Shown here: piece by piece, positions 6,491 to 11,184 of the stretch | Numbering within the stretch: position 1 is the stretch's first letter | Layout: every line of letters begins with the position of its first letter | NCBI GenBank assembly: GCA_007122815.1 | Contig: SKSV01000329.1 | Span: 1 to 11,184 of the forward strand | Length of the DNA stretch: 11,184 bases | DNA from: Trueperaceae bacterium | Lineage (GTDB): Bacteria; Deinococcota; Deinococci; Deinococcales; Trueperaceae | Direction of reading: 5' to 3' | Notes under the pieces: generated by a model | Told to the model about the DNA's origin: nothing | The model's input: only the letters and a program-made list of their open reading frames with translations | Database searches by the model: none | Position numbers and translations under genes: made by a program

Positions 6491-8256
6491 GTGTCGATCT
6501 CGAACGGCACCAGTCGCGCCGCGAGCACGTCCACGAGTCCGCGGTCGGTCAGGCGCAACGCCGGTATCACCGCCAACCCCAGGAAGGAGAGCGTCATCAT
6601 CACGCCGTCGGCCGTGACCCCGAGGTCGCGCGCAGCCGCCTCGACGGCGTCCAAGCCTGCCCGGACCTCGGCCAAGGGAGCGTCCGAGACCAAACCAGCC
6701 AGGGGCAACGGCAGTTCGGCGAGGACGCGTTCCGCTTCGACGACCACGAAACCGCCGTCGAGCTCGGCAAGGCGCGCGGCCGCGAGGCGCAGCGAGGCCT
6801 CGTCAACACCGGCGAGCATGAGGTTGTGGTGGTCGTGGCCGACGCTAGAGCCGAGCGCACCGCGGCTCAACCCCAGTCCCTCGACCAACCCGAGACCGAT
6901 CCCACCGGAGCGGCCGTGGCGTTCGAGGCACACCAGGCGAGCCAGGTCTCGCCCGGGGTCGGCCACCACCGTCCCCCCGTGCACGCTCGGCACGACCGCG
7001 CGGGCCTCCGTGACAACCTGGCCGGGAAGCGGGCGTATCACCCGCACCCGCACGTCTGGGCTGGCGGGGGCCGGCAGGCGGAGGGCGGCAGCTCCGAGCT
7101 CCGGGAGGCGAACGGTGGCCCTCACCGCACTGTCGTCCACCTGGATCATCGGGATACCGGAGAGCAGGCGTCCGTTCTCGGCAACCGGCCTGCCGCTCTT
7201 CAGCACGAGGCTCGCTCGGAACCCGCTCAGGTCGTCCAGGACCGCGATGTCGGCCATGTAGCCGGGCGCGACGGCTCCGCGCCGGGGGAGTGCGTAATGC
7301 CGCGCGGTGTTCCAGCTCGCACATCGCACGGCGTAGACGGGATCTGCGCCGGCGTCGATGGCACGTCTGACCAGCGCGTCCACGCCGCCTTCGTCGAGGA
7401 GGTCGTTCGGCAGGCGGTCGTCGGTCACGAAGCCCACGCGATCGGCGTAGCGTGCGTCGACCAGGGGCATGAGGGCGTCCAGGTCGCGCGTAACGCTACC
7501 TTCACGGATCATCAGGAAGGCGCCGGCCGCGAGCTTCTCGCGTCCCTCTGCCAGGCTGGTCGACTCGTGGTCCGAGCCCACACCCGAGGCCAGGTACGCC
7601 TGCAGTTCTCGCCCCGAGAGCCCAGGAGCGTGCCCCTCGGTGACCTTCCGATGTGCCTCCGCGACCGCCACCTTGGCGAGTTGGGCGACGTCGCCCTTCA
7701 CCACGTCTGGGAAAGACATGAGCTCCGCCACACCCACCACCCACGGGTCCGCGAGCAGGTCGTCGATCTCCTCCACACCGAACTCGGCGCCAGCCGTCTC
7801 GAGGTCGGTGCTCGGCACGCACGACGGCACGGTCACCCACACGTCCAGGGGCAGGTCCCGGCTGCCGGCCAAGAGCCAACGCACTCCCGCCACCCCCGCA
7901 ACGTTGGCTATCTCGTGCGGGTCACAGACTATGCCGGTGACCCCTCGCGGCAGCACTGCCTCGGCGTACCGAGCGGCGCTGACGAGGGACGACTCGATGT
8001 GGACGTGCCCGTCCACCAGTCCCGGCGAGATCCAAGCCCCCTCCAGATCGAGCACTTCCCCGGCCTCAGCATCCTCTAGTCGCCCCACCGCGGCGATCAA
8101 CGCGCCCGCCAGCAACACGTCGGCGCGCTCGATACGTCCGGTGAAGACGTTGAGTACGCGCCCGCCGCGCAGCAGCAGGTCTCCGGCGACGCGACCGGCA
8201 GCCACGTCGACGGCTCGGCGCACCGCTTCGAGGTTGGGGTAGGGGACGTCAGACAT
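6487..8256 (-). CDS. ade: Adenine deaminase
   Basis: Binuclear-metal amidohydrolase converting adenine to hypoxanthine and ammonia (EC 3.5.4.2). At 589 residues it has the usual Ade length. Motifs: WISPGLVDGHVHIESS (His84, His86, Glu88), CDPHEIANVAG (His114), GVAELMSFPDV (Glu178), TEGHAPGLSG (His209), GSDHEST (His230), and FVTDDRLPNDL with the conserved Asp pair (279-280). RCASWNTARHYAL is followed by the composite domain, and the C-terminal half carries the Ade-specific GSSVGHDHHNLM (469-480), which separates it from dihydroorotase and dihydropyrimidinase relatives. ATG 8256 has GGAGG with 6-nt spacing. First gene of the ade-guaD pair (4-bp overlap), so adenine and guanine are probably deaminated together. 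No purine riboswitch fits in the 77-bp gap to the divergent receiver gene. Confidence 0.97.
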   Translation of the reverse strand: MSDVPYPNLEAVRRAVDVAAGRVAGDLLLRGGRVLNVFTGRIERADVLLAGALIAAVGRLEDAEAGEVLDLEGAWISPGLVDGHVHIESSLVSAARYAEAVLPRGVTGIVCDPHEIANVAGVAGVRWLLAGSRDLPLDVWVTVPSCVPSTDLETAGAEFGVEEIDDLLADPWVVGVAELMSFPDVVKGDVAQLAKVAVAEAHRKVTEGHAPGLSGRELQAYLASGVGSDHESTSLAEGREKLAAGAFLMIREGSVTRDLDALMPLVDARYADRVGFVTDDRLPNDLLDEGGVDALVRRAIDAGADPVYAVRCASWNTARHYALPRRGAVAPGYMADIAVLDDLSGFRASLVLKSGRPVAENGRLLSGIPMIQVDDSAVRATVRLPELGAAALRLPAPASPDVRVRVIRPLPGQVVTEARAVVPSVHGGTVVADPGRDLARLVCLERHGRSGGIGLGLVEGLGLSRGALGSSVGHDHHNLMLAGVDEASLRLAAARLAELDGGFVVVEAERVLAELPLPLAGLVSDAPLAEVRAGLDAVEAAARDLGVTADGVMMTLSFLGLAVIPALRLTDRGLVDVLAARLVPFEIDT

Positions 8257-8321
8257 GCAGGCCTCCGTCAGGGCCAGCCTACGACGCTACTCACGTGAAC
8301 GTTCCGTAAGCGCGCCGCCGC

Positions 8322-8327
8322 TACAGT
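8322..8327 (+). promoter_or_regulatory. Candidate -10 (TACAGT) for a leaderless receiver-gene mRNA
   Basis: TACAGT ends 6 nt before the ATG at 8334, and no Shine-Dalgarno is visible between or above it. This spacing would start the transcript at or next to the ATG. No convincing -35 is seen at the expected distance. An 8-bp palindrome GAACGTTC lies at 8297-8304. Confidence 0.35.
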
Positions 8328-8333
8328 CGAGCC

Positions 8334-8732
8334 ATGACCACGCCGGGTTCACGACGCACGATCCTCGTCAGCGACGACGACGAGACGTACGGTCGCCTGC
8401 TGGAGCTGCTGCTGGAGGCACGGGACTACCGGGTGGTCACCACCCGTAACGGCCACGAAGCCCTCACCTACCTGCAGTCCTCCACGCCCGATGCCATGAT
8501 CCTCGACGTCAGGATGCCGCACATGTCCGGGTTCGACGTTGCCCGCCGGGTGCGTCGCGTTGCCCGACTGAGGCAACTCCCGATCTTCTTCCTCACCTCG
8601 TCATCGGACGAAGACACGAAGCGCCAGGCAGAGGAAGTGGGCGCCGCAGGCCTACTGGAGAAGCCGCTCGGTGGTGGAGACCTACGCTACCGGCTGGATG
8701 CCGTGTTGGGTAGGCCCAATCGCAGCTGGTGA
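8334..8732 (+). CDS. Stand-alone response regulator receiver protein
   Basis: A 132-residue CheY-like receiver with no output domain. Landmarks: the acidic pocket SDDDE (Asp14, Asp15), the phospho-acceptor Asp58 in MILDVRMPHMSGFDVA, the switch Thr88 in FFLTSSSDEDTKRQA, and Lys110-Pro111 (LEKPL). All catalytic residues are present, so it should be phosphorylatable. No histidine kinase or hybrid partner is in the window, so it is an orphan here. Single-domain receivers act in phosphorelays or by binding partner proteins, and no partner can be named. It is divergent from ade (77 bp) and convergent with nfuA (19 bp gap). The start has a nearby -10 rather than an evident ribosome binding site. Confidence 0.93.
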   Translation: MTTPGSRRTILVSDDDETYGRLLELLLEARDYRVVTTRNGHEALTYLQSSTPDAMILDVRMPHMSGFDVARRVRRVARLRQLPIFFLTSSSDEDTKRQAEEVGAAGLLEKPLGGGDLRYRLDAVLGRPNRSW

Positions 8733-8751
8733 GGCGCGTGACGCACCTGGG

Positions 8752-9342
8752 TCATGCAAGCGGTGTGTCCTCGCTGCCGACGGCCGCGCCGCGGGCGTAG
8801 TACGGGTCGTCGCCGGCGTCGTGGTCGGTGGCGTCCAACACGCGTGCGATCTCCGCTACCTGCTCGGTGATCATGCGCTCTATACCCTGCTTCAGGGTGA
8901 TGTCGGCCGCTCCGCAGCCCTGGCAACCACCGTGGAGACGGATGATGGCGGCGTCTCCCTCGACACCCTCGAGCGTGACGTTGCCGCCATGCCCCGCCAC
9001 GCCTGGGTTGATCATGCTGTCCAGCACGTCTTGGACCCGCTGCGCTACGGGATCGTCCCAACTCGGCGAAGGGAACCCGACCCGGAAGCCCGACTGCATG
9101 ACACCGTCGACGAAGTCGACCGTCGCTCCCTCGAGGTGCCGCTGGGAGAGGGGATCGATGTAGACGTCGAACCCGCCGGCGTCGATGACCGCGTCGGCGT
9201 CATCCCGGTCACTGGGTTTGACCAACCAGAGCTTGTGTTCTGCCCGGGTACCGGCAACGCGCAGGGCGCTGACGCCCTGCGCGCGCTGCTTATCGAGGTA
9301 GGTGAGTATGCGGTCTCGTGCCGTCGCGGTGAACTCAAGCAT
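8752..9342 (-). CDS. nfuA: NfuA-like Fe-S cluster carrier
   Basis: Cytoplasmic Fe-S carrier of 196 residues with the two-domain NfuA architecture. Residues 1-95 form an A-type (IscA/HesB-like) domain (MLEFTATARDRILTYLDKQ, GFDVYIDPLSQRHLEGATVDFVD, GFRVGFPSP) that has lost the cluster-binding cysteines, as in E. coli NfuA. Residues 98-170 are a NifU C-terminal domain with VQDVLDSMINPGVAGHGGNV and the cluster-ligating HGGCQGCGAADITLKQGIE (Cys140, Cys143). A polar tail of about 25 residues follows. ATG 9342. The gene lies 33 bp behind the CRP-like gene on the same strand, so co-transcription is likely, although a TAGACT -10 candidate sits 9 nt before the start. NfuA proteins supply clusters under oxidative stress or iron limitation. 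Confidence 0.93.
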   Translation of the reverse strand: MLEFTATARDRILTYLDKQRAQGVSALRVAGTRAEHKLWLVKPSDRDDADAVIDAGGFDVYIDPLSQRHLEGATVDFVDGVMQSGFRVGFPSPSWDDPVAQRVQDVLDSMINPGVAGHGGNVTLEGVEGDAAIIRLHGGCQGCGAADITLKQGIERMITEQVAEIARVLDATDHDAGDDPYYARGAAVGSEDTPLA

Positions 9343-9351
9343 CCTGCAATC

Positions 9352-9357
9352 AGTCTA
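9352..9357 (-). promoter_or_regulatory. Candidate -10 (TAGACT) for nfuA
   Basis: Minus-strand TAGACT, the same hexamer as the dnaK -10 boxes, ends 9 nt before the nfuA ATG. It would start a leaderless or nearly leaderless transcript. No good -35 is seen; that position falls on the end of the upstream crp-like gene. GCAGG directly abuts the ATG, too close for a normal Shine-Dalgarno. Confidence 0.35.
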
Positions 9358-9375
9358 GGCGCAAGAGGCCAGAAC

Positions 9376-10059
9376 CTAGAGCACCTGCATGACGTACTCG
9401 TCGGTGGCGCGCTCGAGCCCTTGCGGATGCGCTACGTAGACGCCTCGCGTACCCTGCAGGGCACCATCGGTGCGCAACTCGCCCAGTATGCGCGTGATCG
9501 TCACACGCGAGCTACCGGTGAGGTCGGCGAGGTCCTCGTGCGTCAACGCGAGGGGTAGCTTGATCATCCCGTCCTGCTCGTCCGAGGGCTGCCCGAACTG
9601 GCGCGCCAAGCGCAGGAAGGCTCGCGTCACGCGCGCACCCACGGGCATCTCGGCCTCGTCGATCATCTCGCGGCTTCGCCGCAGCTGACGCGCCATGGCA
9701 CGCATGACGTACTCGCGGAGCTTCCGGTCACCCATCGCCTGCTGCGGTTCGATGGGAGTGAGTGAGCTGTCGTGCACCGCCACCACGGTCTCGGCGTGAC
9801 GACCGCCGTCCAACGCTGCGAGCCCGAGAACGTCACCGGGTCCGTAGAGGTCTGCGATCCGATCGCGTCCCAAGCTCGTGGGTACGACGGCCTTCAGGAC
9901 GCCGTAATCGACAACGTAGACGTTGCTGCCGTCCCTATCGGCCTCGTAGAGGACCTGATCGGGTTCGAGCGTGCGGGTGGGGAGCGCCAGTCCAGCAGGC
10001 ACGATCTCGGGCAACTCCGAGCGATCAGGGATGGTGATGGTATCGAACGTGTGAAGCAT
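9376..10059 (-). CDS. CRP/FNR-superfamily transcriptional regulator
   Basis: A 227-residue transcription factor: cyclic-nucleotide-binding-like beta barrel (about 30-115; LEPDQVLYEADRDGSNVYVV, LYGPGDVLGL), dimerisation helix (113-138) and winged helix with LTHEDLADLTGSSRVTITRIL (172-192). The cAMP cassette of E. coli CRP (GELxL...RSA) is not conserved; residues 75-92 read GDVLGLAALDGGRHAETV. There is no cysteine in the protein, so it cannot be an FNR-type Fe-S sensor. In the recognition helix, Val186 stands where CRP has Glu181, and SRVTITRIL resembles the NtcA type. The frame continues upstream to 10233, but ATG 10059 with GGTAGGA before it gives the right family length. Divergent from lexA; nfuA follows. 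Deinococcota relatives (DdrI, SdrP) act in stress responses; orthology is unproven. Confidence 0.9.
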   Translation of the reverse strand: MLHTFDTITIPDRSELPEIVPAGLALPTRTLEPDQVLYEADRDGSNVYVVDYGVLKAVVPTSLGRDRIADLYGPGDVLGLAALDGGRHAETVVAVHDSSLTPIEPQQAMGDRKLREYVMRAMARQLRRSREMIDEAEMPVGARVTRAFLRLARQFGQPSDEQDGMIKLPLALTHEDLADLTGSSRVTITRILGELRTDGALQGTRGVYVAHPQGLERATDEYVMQVL

Positions 10060-10128
10060 CGTCCTACCTTTCGACGTCGTGTGCGAGTAGGTGGTGGCGC
10101 GAGTTCCTGTGGCGCGCCGCGAGAATCT

Positions 10129-10165
10129 GACCAGCCTATGGGCTGGTCCGGCCCGACAGGCCGGA
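10129..10165 (-). other. Two tandem hairpins in the crp-like gene leader
   Basis: GACCAGCC (10129-10136), loop TATG, GGCTGGTC (10141-10148) is a perfect 8-bp stem. Immediately beside it TCCGGCC (10147-10153), loop CGACA, GGCCGGA (10159-10165) is a perfect 7-bp stem sharing two bases with the first. There is no T-run on either side, so a terminator is unlikely. If the crp-like gene is transcribed from above 10165, both fold in its 5' leader, about 70 nt before the ATG. Confidence 0.5.
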
Positions 10166-10325
10166 GGAACGCTACAAGAAACGTAGCATTTCGAGGGCGC
10201 CGTGTCTACCCCAGTTTGCGTCCGTGACGGCAATGTTCACGTTTCTCACATTTCCTCGGCCAGTTTGCCCTCGCCTCCAGCACAGCCAAGGCACCCCGCT
10301 CCATCGTTCCGCACCGTGCCCGCGC

Positions 10326-10356
10326 TTGACAGTACCCCACCCCACACCTTCATAAT
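10326..10356 (+). promoter_or_regulatory. lexA promoter, likely leaderless
   Basis: TTGACA (10326-10331) is a perfect -35. CATAAT (10351-10356) matches TATAAT at 5 of 6 positions. The spacer is 19 bp, longer than ideal. The -10 ends 10 nt before the lexA ATG at 10367, so transcription should begin at about 10363-10367, at or next to the start codon. No Shine-Dalgarno is present. Confidence 0.6.
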
Positions 10357-10363
10357 GAAGGTG
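10345..10363. promoter_or_regulatory. 19-bp perfect palindrome over the lexA -10: candidate LexA operator
   Basis: CACCTTCATAATGAAGGTG has two 9-bp arms that are exact reverse complements around a single central A (10354). The -10 CATAAT lies inside it, so a bound dimer would block transcription. LexA genes are usually autoregulated, so LexA itself is the first candidate ligand. It does not match the E. coli SOS box (CTGT-N8-ACAG) or the Gram-positive box (GAAC-N4-GTTC). Confidence 0.55.
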
Positions 10364-10366
10364 CCG

Positions 10367-10987
10367 ATGCGCCCCCCTTCTCCTCAGCAACAGAAGGTCC
10401 TCGAGCGCCTCCGTGAGTACCTCGCCCGCACCGGCGAGACCCCGGAGCTCTCAGCCTTCGCGCGCTCCTTAGGCATCCATTACGTGTCCCTGAAGCAGCA
10501 CCTGCTGGCGCTCGACGAGAAGGGCTACCTGCACTTCGAGAGCCGTGGTCGCGGTCGTTCGCCGAGGCTGCGCCTAGCCGGAGCAGTAACTGGTGTTCCG
10601 CTGTTGGGCGAGATTCCCGCAGGTCCCCTCGGCGACCCAGCGGCACACGCCGAGGGCGTTCTGAACTTGGCCGGGCTCGCGCCCGGGCGCTTCGCGCTGC
10701 GCGTCGACGGTGACTCCATGGCCGACCTGTTCCAGCCCGGCGACTTGGTGATCCTCGAGCGCCGGGCACCAGAGCGTGACGGCGAGGTCTGTGCGGTGCG
10801 CGTCGACGACGACGAGGTGACGCTCAAGCACGTCGACCGCTTGGGAGACGGCGAGCTCGCCCTTCGACCCCACAACCCCGCATACCCCGTCCTCCAGGTC
10901 GACGCAGAGCGCGTTCAGGTAGACGGCGTGTACCGCGGTTTGCTTCGCGGAGAGCCTATCAGGTCGCTCCTGCAAGACCTCGACTGA
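10367..10987 (+). CDS. lexA: LexA repressor (S24 autoprotease)
   Basis: SOS-type repressor of 206 residues, inactivated by RecA-stimulated self-cleavage. The N-terminal winged helix starts PPSPQQQKVLERLREYL, aligning residue for residue with E. coli LexA from ATG 10367. Upstream ATG 10355 and GTG 10361 are rejected because they lie in or just after the -10 and break this alignment. The cleavage site is Ala85-Gly86 in GEIPAGPLGD. The catalytic Ser117 lies in RVDGDSMADLFQPGDLVIL and Lys154 in VTLKHVDRL, at almost the E. coli spacing (84/85, 119, 156). The recognition-helix region (RSLGIHYVSLKQHLLALDEKGYL) differs strongly from the classical RSPNAAEEHLKAL, implying another operator. The segment FESRGRGRSPRLRL forms a basic wing. 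Single gene, divergent from the crp-like regulator. Confidence 0.94.
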   Translation: MRPPSPQQQKVLERLREYLARTGETPELSAFARSLGIHYVSLKQHLLALDEKGYLHFESRGRGRSPRLRLAGAVTGVPLLGEIPAGPLGDPAAHAEGVLNLAGLAPGRFALRVDGDSMADLFQPGDLVILERRAPERDGEVCAVRVDDDEVTLKHVDRLGDGELALRPHNPAYPVLQVDAERVQVDGVYRGLLRGEPIRSLLQDLD

Positions 10988-11055
10988 CACCACGACGCGC
11001 TGCCCGTTGACACCGTCGCCGCTGCTCGCTACCAGGGCCTAACGCGTGTTAGTGA
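10988..11055. other. Short spacer after lexA
   Basis: Contains only a weak inverted repeat CTAAC-GCGT-GTTAG (11039-11052) without a following T-run. I see no gene and no clear terminator. Confidence 0.4.
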
Positions 11056-11184
11056 GGGCTCGTCCCGGTGTTCCAGCTCAGCAACCGACTGGGCCTGTAC
11101 GACACCCACCTTAGCCCTCATCCTCTTCCACACGGCGTTCCAGATCGGCTTCTGCACCTTCGTGCTGCGCAACTTCATGCGCAC
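11056..11184 (+). pseudogene. Remnant of a carbohydrate ABC transporter inner-membrane permease (MalG-like), frameshifted
   Basis: Two adjoining frames together read as one conserved block of a sugar ABC permease. Frame 1 (11056-11112) gives GLVPVFQLSNRLGLYDTHL; the next frame (11114 to the end) gives ALILFHTAFQIGFCTFVLRN. Joined, they match the family pattern of a cytoplasmic NRLGLxxTxxxLIL segment followed by a membrane helix and LRNF. One extra base near 11110-11113 causes the shift. Frame 1 is preceded by an in-frame TGA (11053-11055), and none of the upstream permease helices can be found in any frame before it, so the gene also lacks its 5' end. The rest lies beyond the window. It could be a decayed gene, a partial duplication, or, for the shift alone, a sequencing error. 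Confidence 0.6.

Larger units (their letters stand above)
10060..10366. promoter_or_regulatory. Divergent control region between the crp-like gene and lexA
   Basis: 307 bp with no gene. It holds the lexA promoter and palindrome at its right end, two back-to-back hairpins at 10129-10165, a small inverted repeat GCTAC-N7-GTAGC (10171-10187), and AATGT-N11-ACATT (10232-10252) whose right side reads TCACATTT, a perfect CRP half-site. I cannot place a confident promoter for the crp-like gene; the best minus-strand match, TTGCCG-N19-TAGACA near 10205-10235, is poor. Confidence 0.6.

Noticed and set aside
6424..8079. Long plus-strand open frame (551 codons) opposite ade and guaD
   Set aside because: The product is rich in Arg, His and Gln with no family motifs; the minus strand encodes complete ade and the guaD start with all catalytic residues.
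8297..8304. GAACGTTC as a Gram-positive-type SOS box
   Set aside because: The required 4-nt spacer between GAAC and GTTC is missing, so it is only a short palindrome.
10060..10233. A 58-codon N-terminal extension of the CRP-like protein
   Set aside because: It covers the hairpins, has no homology to the family, and ATG 10059 has a ribosome binding site.
10355..10366. Upstream ATG (10355) or GTG (10361) as the lexA start
   Set aside because: Both lie in or immediately after the -10, at or above the predicted transcript start, and ATG 10367 aligns exactly with the E. coli LexA start.
11039..11052. lexA terminator at CTAAC-GCGT-GTTAG
   Set aside because: The stem is only 5 bp and no T-run follows.

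Overview
This is a high-GC chromosomal window of ordinary bacterial gene density: nine complete protein genes, one gene cut by the left edge, and a gene remnant at the right edge. The lineage suggested is Deinococcota (Deinococcus-Thermus), perhaps a Truepera-like member. That is inference. It rests on three points: a dnaK-grpE-dnaJ order whose DnaJ lacks the zinc-finger insert, as is known for Thermus thermophilus; a LexA with a divergent DNA-binding domain; and -10 hexamers lying 6 to 10 nt before start codons, the pattern expected of leaderless mRNAs, which are abundant in Deinococcus.

Layout. Positions 1-3070 (minus strand) hold the chaperone operon dnaK, grpE, dnaJ, with dnaJ running off the left edge. 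Its leader (3071-3255) has a very good sigma-A promoter, a 10-bp direct repeat, a partial HspR (HAIR)-like site and a leader stem-loop. Divergent from it is a small YciI-like gene (3318-3602, plus). A VTT/TVP38-type membrane protein follows on minus (3637-4320), then a pentapeptide-repeat protein on plus (4504-5103). A purine-salvage pair on minus, ade (adenine deaminase) then guaD (guanine deaminase), occupies 5075-8256; the two genes overlap by 4 bp, and the 3' end of guaD overlaps the convergent pentapeptide gene by 29 bp. Divergent from ade is a stand-alone response-regulator receiver (8334-8732, plus). It converges on nfuA (8752-9342, minus), an Fe-S carrier gene lying behind a CRP-superfamily regulator (9376-10059, minus). 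A 307-bp divergent intergenic region with several palindromes separates that regulator from lexA (10367-10987, plus). After lexA there is a frameshifted, 5'-truncated piece of a sugar ABC transporter permease (about 11056 to the end).

How the genes fit together. The chaperone operon handles protein folding stress. LexA, the CRP-like regulator and NfuA form a stress/redox/DNA-damage neighbourhood. The ade-guaD pair converts adenine to hypoxanthine and guanine to xanthine. The remaining genes look like independent housekeeping units.

The most interesting signal is at lexA: a perfect 19-bp inverted repeat (9-bp arms) sits on the -10 element immediately before the start codon. It resembles neither the E. 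coli nor the Gram-positive SOS box and is paired with a LexA whose recognition helix is unlike the classical one. I see no CRISPR array, phage, insertion sequence, tRNA or rRNA. I do not see strong evidence for a wholly new multi-gene system; the novelty here is mostly regulatory.
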